From NCBI GenBank assembly GCA_027314825.1, contig DAHVAB010000172.1, forward strand, positions 1-5,867: DNA of 5,867 nucleotides, given 5' to 3'. This DNA is from Solirubrobacterales bacterium. GTDB lineage: Bacteria; Actinomycetota; Thermoleophilia; Solirubrobacterales; Solirubrobacteraceae. Below are positions 1 through 4,902 of this stretch, one piece after another (the first letter of the stretch is position 1; each line of letters begins with the position of its first letter). The translations under genes were made by a program, and so were the position numbers. The notes below the pieces were generated by a model. It was not told the DNA's origin. It did no database searches and saw only the letters and a program-made list of their open reading frames with translations.

Positions 1-1230
1 CGCCGTGCCCTGATGCTCGGCGTCCGCGCCGGCGGCGGAGGGCTCGCCGCGAGGGGCGCTCGTCGCGTGCTCGGCGAAGTGCTTGCTGAGCGTGGTCTGC
101 TGACCCTGATAGTTGGAGCCCGCGTCCGTGCCGTACAGCTTCTCCGGCGGCTCGAGCATCGCCTCGAATGCGAGCTTGCAGATCGGCTGGCGGTGCTCGA
201 CCATGAACGGCACATCGCGCGCGCGCACCTCCAGCGCGGCACGCGAGCCGAGCTTGCGGCCGTTCGGGTCGTAGCCGAATCCCGGATCGAAGAAGCCGGC
301 ATAGTGAGTGCGAAGCTCGCCGGCCGTGGGGTCGTAGGCCATCATCTCGGCCGCGTACCGGGGCGGCACGCAGACGCCCTCGGCGGAGAGCAGCAGGTAG
401 AAGACCTCCGGGTCCAGCACGATCCGCCCGCCGGCCTCCGGATAGACCGGCTCCCAGTAGTCGCGCCACCTGTAATGGCCGAGAAGCGACATGTCGAGGC
501 GGTTGCTGTTGCGCTTGGCGCGGTAGCCGACGATGCGATTGTGCGGACCGCTGAGATCGACGCTCAGAAACAGGCCGTCCGCGATCGCCAGCTCGCCGGC
601 CGGCAGCGGATGCTCGTCCATGTACAGCAGCGGGATCTCGTCATGGATCCGCGCCAGCTCGCGGTCGCCGAGGCGCGGGTCGCCCGCTGCCAGGCGCAGC
701 TGGTTCAGGCTCAACAGCGGCTTGACGCGGACCGCGAAGGAGCGCGGCACGACCTCCAGGTAGAGCTTTCCGCGATAGCCCGCGGCTATCTCGTCGAAGC
801 GATGGTTGCCGTCCGTGATCACGCGCGTGAACACGTCCAGCCGACCGGTCGAGCTCTTCGGGTTGGCCTTCGCGCGCACCTGGGCGGGCAGCGCCAGCTC
901 CTCCACCAGCGGTATCAGGTACGGGCGGTCCCGCTCCAGAGTGGCGCCATCGCGCAGGTCGAGCCGGTCGAGCGCGAGATCGTCCACCCTGTCCATGACG
1001 GGCGTCCCCGTGCTCGGCAGGAAGCTGCAGCGCAGCGCCCACGCATGGTCCGCGAGGCGAAGGTCGATGCTGGCCGGCTGGACGCTCTCCGGGTGGATCC
1101 GGTAATCGCCGGATGAGACCCATCCCTGCTGCACCGCTCTCCACAATCCCTGGCTGGGCAGGACGCCGAGCGACCCGGTCGCGTGCGGATCGTGGGAGGG
1201 CTCAGCCGTCTCTCGCAGTTGCGTGCTCAC
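1..1230 (-). CDS. dcd: Two-domain 2'-deoxycytidine 5'-triphosphate deaminase (partial, C-terminus beyond left edge)
   Basis: Converts dCTP to dUTP (dTTP synthesis) in the cytoplasm. I translated the minus strand: 410 codons are open from GTG 1230 to position 1, with an in-frame TGA at 1252-1254 just upstream. It resembles the roughly 360-residue double-domain DCD family (Pfam DCD, PF06559 from memory), not the roughly 190-residue single-domain Dcd. The family N-terminus appears as GVLPS (residues 22-26), then QPASIDLRL. Domain 1 carries the KSSTGR active-site motif (125-130, cf. RSSLAR in E. coli Dcd) and Glu159 in GKLYLEVV. Domain 2 carries HYAGFFDPGFGY (309-320), Glu334 in ALEVR, and SNYQGQ (372-377), ending near LSKHF (381-385). 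At least 25 further low-complexity residues follow, so the stop is probably close to the left edge. There is no clear Shine-Dalgarno; a TACCCT box lies 10 nt upstream of GTG. The family call is firm; the exact start is less so. Confidence 0.93.
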   Translation of the reverse strand, partial: MSTQLRETAEPSHDPHATGSLGVLPSQGLWRAVQQGWVSSGDYRIHPESVQPASIDLRLADHAWALRCSFLPSTGTPVMDRVDDLALDRLDLRDGATLERDRPYLIPLVEELALPAQVRAKANPKSSTGRLDVFTRVITDGNHRFDEIAAGYRGKLYLEVVPRSFAVRVKPLLSLNQLRLAAGDPRLGDRELARIHDEIPLLYMDEHPLPAGELAIADGLFLSVDLSGPHNRIVGYRAKRNSNRLDMSLLGHYRWRDYWEPVYPEAGGRIVLDPEVFYLLLSAEGVCVPPRYAAEMMAYDPTAGELRTHYAGFFDPGFGYDPNGRKLGSRAALEVRARDVPFMVEHRQPICKLAFEAMLEPPEKLYGTDAGSNYQGQQTTLSKHFAEHATSAPRGEPSAAGADAEHQGTA

Positions 1231-1240
1231 GTCGCTGCTC

Positions 1241-1246
1241 AGGGTA
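1241..1246 (-). promoter_or_regulatory. Candidate -10 box (TACCCT) for the dCTP deaminase gene
   Basis: On the minus strand TACCCT fits the TANNNT -10 pattern and is followed by exactly 10 nt before the GTG start. No Shine-Dalgarno lies between them, so a leaderless or very short-leader mRNA is likely. I see no convincing -35 element at 16-19 nt. Confidence 0.4.
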
Positions 1247-1258
1247 GTCCGTCACCGA

Positions 1259-1276
1259 CGCCTGGCAGGCCAGGCG
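1259..1276 (-). terminator. Hairpin behind tRNA-Thr, possible terminator or processing structure
   Basis: The sequence CGCCTGG-loop-CCAGGCG forms a perfect 7-bp stem with a 4-nt loop. After one mismatch, two more pairs extend it. It begins 14 nt after the tRNA 3' end and lies upstream of the deaminase start. There is no U-tract, so it may be a U-less terminator of the kind common in high-GC bacteria, or simply a structure in a tRNA-deaminase transcript. Confidence 0.4.
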
Positions 1277-1290
1277 ACGCCGCGGGAAAG

Positions 1291-1363
<73 letters not shown>

Positions 1364-1372
1364 GTGGGTGGG

Positions 1373-1378
1373 ACTGTA
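1373..1378 (-). promoter_or_regulatory. Candidate -10 box (TACAGT) for tRNA-Thr
   Basis: TACAGT on the minus strand ends 9 nt before the mature tRNA 5' end. It fits TANNNT and the short leader usual for tRNA genes. A TTGGGA sequence upstream (1402-1407) is 23 nt away, too far for a standard -35, so only the -10 is proposed. Confidence 0.4.
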
Positions 1379-1384
1379 GCGTGC

Positions 1385-1440
1385 GCCGGCGCGCTCGGCC
1401 GTCCCAAGCGGCGAGTAGCTTCGATGTCGGCCGAGCCGGC
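1385..1440. repeat. Imperfect inverted repeat upstream of the winged-helix gene
   Basis: The left arm is GCCGGC (1385-1390) plus TCGGCCG (1395-1401), separated by GCGC. The right arm is CGGCCGA (1428-1434) directly followed by GCCGGC (1435-1440). The 13-bp right arm is fully complementary to the left arm once the 4-nt bulge is skipped; the loop is 26 nt. It sits between the outward-facing tRNA promoter region and the gene at 1500. It could be an operator or leader structure, but the region is very GC-rich and chance is possible. Confidence 0.35.
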
Positions 1441-1487
1441 ATGAGCGCCCTCGCGGCGCGCCGGCCGCAGGGCCGTCGAAGCCCCCG

Positions 1488-1493
1488 AGGAGG
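1488..1493 (+). promoter_or_regulatory. Strong Shine-Dalgarno (AGGAGG) for the winged-helix gene
   Basis: A perfect AGGAGG, 6 nt before ATG 1500. It fixes the start of this small gene and contrasts with the neighbouring genes, which show no Shine-Dalgarno. Confidence 0.75.
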
Positions 1494-1499
1494 AAAGCG

Positions 1500-1832
1500 A
1501 TGAGCGAGCTGCAGAGCACCAGGATCGTCCCGCACGAGCAGGAGCACCACGACCCCCCGCCGCATGCGCGGAATCGCCGCGCCCCGCTGGAGCGGGAGCG
1601 CGACAGCCCGCAGGAGCAGGACCGCCGCATCGACCGGGCGCTGCTCGGACTGCTGCTCGGCGCCGGCACGGGCGCCTGGTCGCTCGACGACTTGGAGCGC
1701 GAGCTGGGCGGCCCCGGCCCCGTGACGGCCGACAGCGTCGAGCGGCTGCGGCGGGCCGGGCTCCTACACCGCTGCGGGCAGCTCGTCCTCCCGACCCGCG
1801 CGGCGGCGGTCTTCGATGAGATCAGCGGCTGA
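1500..1832 (+). CDS. Small winged-helix-like protein of unknown role
   Basis: A 110-residue soluble protein. Residues 1-40 are charged and probably disordered, rich in His, Pro, Arg and Glu. Residues 42-110 read like a compact winged helix: helix RRIDRALLGLLLG, then helix SLDDLERELG, a turn, helix TADSVERLRRAGLLHR, then the wing-like QLVLPTRAAAVFDEI. The pattern of a short helical domain ending in a rule like 'GLLHR.G..VLPTRAA..FD' is one I associate with small hypothetical proteins of Thermoleophilia, but I cannot name a family. The start is well supported: AGGAGG at 1488-1493 with 6 nt to ATG. It ends 48 nt before the aminotransferase start on the same strand, so it may regulate that pair, but the next gene appears to have its own promoter. 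No cofactor or effector domain is visible. Confidence 0.75.
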   Translation: MSELQSTRIVPHEQEHHDPPPHARNRRAPLERERDSPQEQDRRIDRALLGLLLGAGTGAWSLDDLERELGGPGPVTADSVERLRRAGLLHRCGQLVLPTRAAAVFDEISG

Positions 1833-1864
1833 CGCGCGGTGGCTCCGGCGCCCCGCCAAACCCG

Positions 1865-1870
1865 TAGAGT
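1865..1870 (+). promoter_or_regulatory. Candidate -10 box (TAGAGT), leaderless-type start of the aminotransferase
   Basis: TAGAGT fits TANNNT and is followed by 10 nt and then ATG 1881. No Shine-Dalgarno lies in between. The spacing equals that at the deaminase gene. No recognisable -35 is seen. This supports ATG 1881 over the in-frame GTG at 1839. Confidence 0.4.
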
Positions 1871-1880
1871 GCGCCGCCAC

Positions 1881-3311
1881 ATGAGCCTCGACTCGCCGCA
1901 GATCGAACCGAGCGTCGACGGCCTCGGCATCCTCTCAGACGCGCACGCGCGCGCCGATGAGACATTCGAGCTGGCCGCGCGGCATCTCGACCGCTCGCTG
2001 GTCGACGTGCTGAGGATCCTCGGCTTCGATGAGGACTATCGCTCCGCGCAGGGCTCCCACCTGTACGACGCGGGCGGCAGCCCTCATCTCGACTTCCATA
2101 CCGGGGAGGGGTTCGCGAGCCTCGGACACAACAATCCCGACGTGCGGGATGCGCTGCGGGCGGTGCTCGACTCCGATCTCATCGACGGGGTGCAGATCCA
2201 CTACTCGCCGCTCGCCGGCATGCTCGCCGAGGAGCTCTGCCAGCGGCTGCCGGAGGGCCTGGAGGCCGTCTTCTTCGCGAGCACGGGCGCGGAGGCGGTC
2301 GACTCGGCGATGAAGTTCGCGCGCGCCGCCACCCGGCGGCCCCGCTTCATCTCCTGCGAGAGCAGCTTTCACGGTGTCACCTTCGGGCCGCTCTCGATGG
2401 TCGGAGACGAGTTCTTCAAGGAGGGGTTCGGCCCGCTGCTGCCCGGCTGCGCGCGCGTGCCGTTCGGCGACCTGGACGCCCTGGAGCGGGAGCTGCGAGC
2501 CCGCGACGTGGCCGCGTTCATCGTCGAGCCGATCCAGGGGCGCACGGTCGCGCTGCCGCCCGAGGGCTACCTGCGCGCCGCGCAGGAGCTCTGCCGCCGC
2601 CACAAGACCATGTTCATCATCGACGAGATCCAGACGGGCCTCGGGCGCACCGGCTGCTGGTTCGCGCTGGAGCGCGAAGGGCTGGAGCCCGACTTCGTGC
2701 TGGTCGGCAAGGCGCTGAGCGGCGGCTACATGCCGGTCGCGGCGATGGTCACCACGCGCGAGATCTACCAGCGGGCGGTCGGCACCCTGGAGCGCTGCTA
2801 CGTGCACCAGTCCACCTACGGCCGCAACCGGCTCTCGATGGCGGCCGGGCTGGCCGCGCTGCGGGTGATCGAGCGCGATCGCCTCGTCGAGCACTGCGCC
2901 GACGTCGGCGAGCTGCTGCGGGCCGGGATCGAGCAATTGCGCGAGCGCCACGAGATGATCCGGGAGGTGCGCGGCGCCGGGCTGATGATCGGGATCGAGC
3001 TGCAGCCTCCGAGATCCATGGTCGCGCGCCTCTCCACCCAGGCGATCCGGATGGCCAGCGAGGGGCTCTTCCCGCAGCTGGTCGTGATCCCCCTGCACCG
3101 CGACCACGGCATCATCACGATGGCCGCCGGCAAGAACGACGTGATCAAGCTGCTGCCGCCGCTCACGCTCTCGGAGACCGAGGCGGCCAGGTTCCTGGAT
3201 GCGCTGGATGCCGTGCTCACCGACTGCGAGAGCGGGGCGCGCAAGAACTGGGCGGTCGTACGCGAGATAGCGACCTCGACGATCAGGCGCCGCCAGCCGC
3301 CGGCCCGGTGA
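1881..3311 (+). CDS. Class III PLP-dependent aminotransferase
   Basis: A cytoplasmic transaminase of 476 residues, usual size for the family (ornithine/acetylornithine-type fold). Visible elements: STGAEA phosphate-binding loop (134-139), SSFHG with the cofactor-stacking aromatic (161-165), VEPIQG (215-220), IIDEIQTGLGRTG with Asp248 that binds the pyridine nitrogen, LVGKALSGG with Schiff-base Lys277, and STYGRN (311-316) for the second-subunit phosphate contact. The start is taken at ATG 1881, because GTG 1839 would add a basic 14-residue stretch with no ribosome site. The stop overlaps the next gene's GTG, so the two are probably translationally coupled. The overall pattern (SLVDVLRILGFDEDY, GEGFASLGHNNPDVRDAL) reminds me of aspartate-aminotransferase-family enzymes including the hopanoid enzyme HpnO, but no squalene-hopene genes are visible and the substrate is unknown. 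It is not confidently ArgD, since no arginine genes are nearby. Confidence 0.9.
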   Translation: MSLDSPQIEPSVDGLGILSDAHARADETFELAARHLDRSLVDVLRILGFDEDYRSAQGSHLYDAGGSPHLDFHTGEGFASLGHNNPDVRDALRAVLDSDLIDGVQIHYSPLAGMLAEELCQRLPEGLEAVFFASTGAEAVDSAMKFARAATRRPRFISCESSFHGVTFGPLSMVGDEFFKEGFGPLLPGCARVPFGDLDALERELRARDVAAFIVEPIQGRTVALPPEGYLRAAQELCRRHKTMFIIDEIQTGLGRTGCWFALEREGLEPDFVLVGKALSGGYMPVAAMVTTREIYQRAVGTLERCYVHQSTYGRNRLSMAAGLAALRVIERDRLVEHCADVGELLRAGIEQLRERHEMIREVRGAGLMIGIELQPPRSMVARLSTQAIRMASEGLFPQLVVIPLHRDHGIITMAAGKNDVIKLLPPLTLSETEAARFLDALDAVLTDCESGARKNWAVVREIATSTIRRRQPPAR

Positions 3312-4318
3312 GCGAGCGGCCGCACACCGTTCTTCTCACCGGCGCGACCGGCTTCATCGGCTCACACCTGGCGCGGCGGCTGCTCGAGGACGGTCACCGG
3401 GTGCGATGCCTGGTACGGGCCGCCACCGACTCCACGGCGCTCGCCCTCCGCGGGGCCGAGCCGGTCGCGGGCGATCTGACCGATCCGCAGACGCTGAGCG
3501 CCGCCGCGCGCGGCTCTACACACGTGATCCACTGCGGCGCGCTGGTCTCCGACTGGGCGAGCGTCGCGGAGATCGAACGAGTGAACGTACACGGCACCCG
3601 CAGCCTGCTGGAGGCCGCGATCGCGGCGGGCTCGCTGCAGCGCTTCATCCAGATCAGCAGCACCGACATCTATGGCCACCCGGGCGGGACGGTCGATGAG
3701 TCCCACACCGCCGCGCGCTTCTCCAACTGGTACGCGCAGACCAAGCTGATGGCCGAGCGGGAGGCTCAACGGCTGGCGGCGGCCGCCGGCATCGAGCTGG
3801 TCGTGCTGCGCCCCGCCACCGTCTACGGCCCCGGCTCGACGGCCGTCGTCGGCGAGATCGCCGCCGCGCTCTCGAACGGCAGCATGCTGCTGATCGGGGG
3901 CGGCCGCGCTCTCGCCGGGCTCCTATACGTCGAGAACCTCGCCGACCTGGTGGCGCTCTGCCTCCACCACGACCGTGCCCCGGGGCAGGCGTTCAACGCG
4001 ACCGACGGCCTTCCCGTCACCTGGAGGCAGTTCACCGACGACATCGCCCGCGGCCTCGGCGCCTCCCCCGCACGGTGGAGCATGCCCTACCCGCTCGCAA
4101 GCGGGCTCGGCTTCTCGATGGAGCACGGCTACCGGGCGCTGCGCAGGGCGACGCGCCTTCGCACGCGGCCGCTGCTCTCCCGCCAGGCGGTGCAGGTGAT
4201 GGGCCGCGACCAGAGCTTCGCCAACTCCAAGGCGCGGGAGCTGCTCGGCTGGGAGCCGCGGGTCGGCTACGAGGATGGGATGCGGGCCACGCTTCGGTGG
4301 CTGCGAAGCCTCGATTAG
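3308..4318 (+). CDS. Extended short-chain dehydrogenase: NAD(P)-dependent epimerase/dehydratase or 3-beta-HSD-like
   Basis: A 336-residue extended SDR. Residues 7-18 form the first beta strand and the glycine-rich TGATGFIG dinucleotide loop. Arg34 and Arg37 after strand 2 may favour NADP. GDLTDP (55-60) is the usual adenine-contact region. The catalytic set is Ser118 in ISSTDIYG, Tyr142 and Lys146 in WYAQTK. LRPATVYGPG (167-176) and LYVENLADL (206-214) are typical of the substrate-domain entry. The C-terminal SFANSKARELLGWEPRVGYEDG resembles 3-beta-hydroxysteroid dehydrogenase/OleD-like and sugar-epimerase SDRs, so the substrate could be a nucleotide sugar, a hydroxylated lipid or a beta-hydroxy acid. 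The GTG start overlaps the upstream TGA (GTGA) and no Shine-Dalgarno is seen, which implies coupling to the aminotransferase. A keto product of this dehydrogenase would be a logical amine acceptor for that partner, but this is inference. Confidence 0.9.
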   Translation: MSERPHTVLLTGATGFIGSHLARRLLEDGHRVRCLVRAATDSTALALRGAEPVAGDLTDPQTLSAAARGSTHVIHCGALVSDWASVAEIERVNVHGTRSLLEAAIAAGSLQRFIQISSTDIYGHPGGTVDESHTAARFSNWYAQTKLMAEREAQRLAAAAGIELVVLRPATVYGPGSTAVVGEIAAALSNGSMLLIGGGRALAGLLYVENLADLVALCLHHDRAPGQAFNATDGLPVTWRQFTDDIARGLGASPARWSMPYPLASGLGFSMEHGYRALRRATRLRTRPLLSRQAVQVMGRDQSFANSKARELLGWEPRVGYEDGMRATLRWLRSLD

Positions 4319-4327
4319 ACACCCGGC

Positions 4328-4342
4328 GGGGACAACGTCCCC
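4328..4342. repeat. Short hairpin, GGGGAC-AAC-GTCCCC
   Basis: A perfect 6-bp stem with a 3-nt loop begins 10 nt after the SDR stop codon. It directly abuts the larger palindrome at 4343. It could be part of the transcription end of the SDR operon. It has no U-tract. Confidence 0.55.
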
Positions 4343-4364
4343 TGTAGAGGGACGTCCCTCTACA
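4343..4364. terminator. Perfect 22-bp palindrome, candidate bidirectional terminator
   Basis: The arm TGTAGAGGGAC is followed at once by its exact complement, with no unpaired loop bases, in the space between two convergent genes. As RNA it would form a stem of about 9 bp with a 4-nt loop on either strand. Position and symmetry fit a shared terminator for the SDR operon and the small membrane-protein gene. The absence of a T-run leaves a protein-binding site or REP-like element as alternatives. Confidence 0.5.
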
Positions 4365-4386
4365 GACGGACGTCCCTCTACGGACG
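4351..4386. repeat. Two tandem 18-bp copies (GACGTCCCTCTACAGACG)
   Basis: The right arm of the palindrome is repeated. Positions 4351-4368 and 4369-4386 differ at one base (A versus G at unit position 14). The left arm at 4344-4353 can therefore pair with either copy, giving two alternative hairpins. Further AGACGG motifs follow at 4391 and 4409. Confidence 0.8.
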
Positions 4387-4413
4387 GCTCAGACGGCTCC
4401 AGCGGGGCAGACG

Positions 4414-4511
4414 GGCGCCAACAGGCCAGGCGCCAGACGCCAACAGGCCTCGCAGGCGCCAACAGGCCTCGCAGGCGCCAACAGGCCTCGCAGGCGCCAA
4501 CAGGCCTGGCA
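4414..4511. repeat. 19-bp tandem repeat array (VNTR-like)
   Basis: The core CGCCAACAGGCC occurs at 4416, 4438, 4457, 4476 and 4495. The last four are spaced exactly 19 nt and share the unit GGCGCCAACAGGCCTCGCA; the first is offset by 22 nt and the last copy changes TCGCA to TGGCA. Each unit contains two 6-bp palindromes (GGCGCC and AGGCCT), so the array can form many alternative hairpins. It ends 7 nt before the stop codon of the small membrane-protein gene. Nothing in this 4319-4517 gap looks coding on either strand. Confidence 0.9.
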
Positions 4512-4517
4512 TGCGCG

Positions 4518-4688
4518 CTACCAGCGATACCAGCGCCGCCGCCCGAGGCCGGCATCGACTCCGCCGACCAGGAAGCCGAGCAGCCACAGCGCAAGGGCTA
4601 CCAGCAACACGATCCACAGCACATGGGCGGCGAATCCGAGTCCGCCGAAGACAGCCAATACGAGCAGCAAGACAATGAGCGCAACCAT
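4518..4688 (-). CDS. Small two-helix hydrophobic membrane protein
   Basis: A 56-residue membrane protein of unknown function. Residues 2-21 and 24-43 form two hydrophobic segments (VALIVLLLVLAVFGGLGFA and VLWIVLLVALALWLLGFLV) joined by a very short turn, giving a helical hairpin. The tail (50-56, RRRWYRW) is basic and aromatic, suited to anchoring at the membrane interface. The start is ATG at 4686-4688, preceded by AGGAGG and a 6-nt spacer; the open frame continues upstream, but those residues lack such support. The sequence resembles the short 'FGGLGFA.HVLW' hydrophobic proteins widespread in actinobacteria and the Lmo0937-type small membrane proteins. A sigma-B/F-type promoter lies upstream, suggesting stress-induced expression. 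It converges on the SDR operon and diverges from the protease gene. Confidence 0.85.
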   Translation of the reverse strand: MVALIVLLLVLAVFGGLGFAAHVLWIVLLVALALWLLGFLVGGVDAGLGRRRWYRW

Positions 4689-4694
4689 GATGAG

Positions 4695-4700
4695 CCTCCT
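4695..4700 (-). promoter_or_regulatory. Shine-Dalgarno (AGGAGG) fixing the start of the small membrane protein
   Basis: A perfect AGGAGG on the minus strand, 6 nt before the ATG at 4688. It rules against the longer in-frame starts further upstream. Confidence 0.8.
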
Positions 4701-4721
4701 GTCAATTCGCTGCATGAGTGC

Positions 4722-4745
4722 TACCCCTGGGTGCAGGAGACAAAC
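4722..4745 (-). promoter_or_regulatory. Sigma-B/sigma-F-type stress promoter (GTTT-N15-GGGTA)
   Basis: On the minus strand GTTT (4745-4742) is followed by exactly 15 nt and GGGTA (4726-4722). This equals the general-stress sigma factor consensus known from Bacillus sigma-B and mycobacterial sigma-F (GTTT, 14-17 nt, GGGTA). Transcription would start near 4714, leaving a leader of about 25 nt that includes the AGGAGG at 4700-4695. The match and placement are seen; the sigma factor that uses it is inferred. Confidence 0.65.
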
Positions 4746-4751
4746 GATCGT

Positions 4752-4777
4752 CGCCCGTCTCGTCTGCCCCACGGGCG
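4752..4777. repeat. Inverted repeat between the divergent promoters
   Basis: CGCCCGT (4752-4758) and ACGGGCG (4771-4777) form a 7-bp stem with a 12-nt loop, just upstream of the GTTT box. A 10-bp palindrome GAGCCGGCTC lies at 4795-4804. Either may be an operator for the small membrane-protein gene or the protease gene; chance in GC-rich DNA cannot be excluded. Confidence 0.3.
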
Positions 4778-4902
4778 GCTGGCATCCTCCTCTCGAGCCG
4801 GCTCAAACGGGCCGACCCCGCAGCGCCCCTTCGCATCTGCCGCGTCGGATGTGAGGAAGCGTCCGGATCGAAGGCTGTGCCGGGCTGCCGAGACCATTCA
4901 CT

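Noticed and set aside
13..1116. Long plus-strand open frame (367 codons)
   Set aside because: It is the antisense of the dCTP deaminase, whose minus-strand translation shows clear family motifs. The plus-strand product is Arg/Ala/Val-rich with no recognisable domain.
1839..1880. In-frame GTG start 14 codons before the chosen aminotransferase start
   Set aside because: No ribosome site, a basic low-similarity extension, and overlap with the putative -10 box; ATG 1881 is better.
1935..3107. Minus-strand open frame of 390 codons
   Set aside because: Exact antisense shadow of the aminotransferase, caused by high-GC codon bias; no family motif.
4414..4511. CRISPR-like array
   Set aside because: The units are directly adjacent with a 19-bp period and no unique spacers; no cas gene is present. 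It is a simple tandem repeat.
4700..4705. TTGACA on the minus strand as a -35 box
   Set aside because: It overlaps the Shine-Dalgarno of the membrane-protein gene, with coding sequence immediately downstream, so it cannot serve that gene and no -10 follows at the right distance.
4689..4772. N-terminal extension of the small membrane protein (28 extra residues)
   Set aside because: The extension would begin upstream of the predicted transcription start and lacks a ribosome site, while ATG 4688 has a perfect one.
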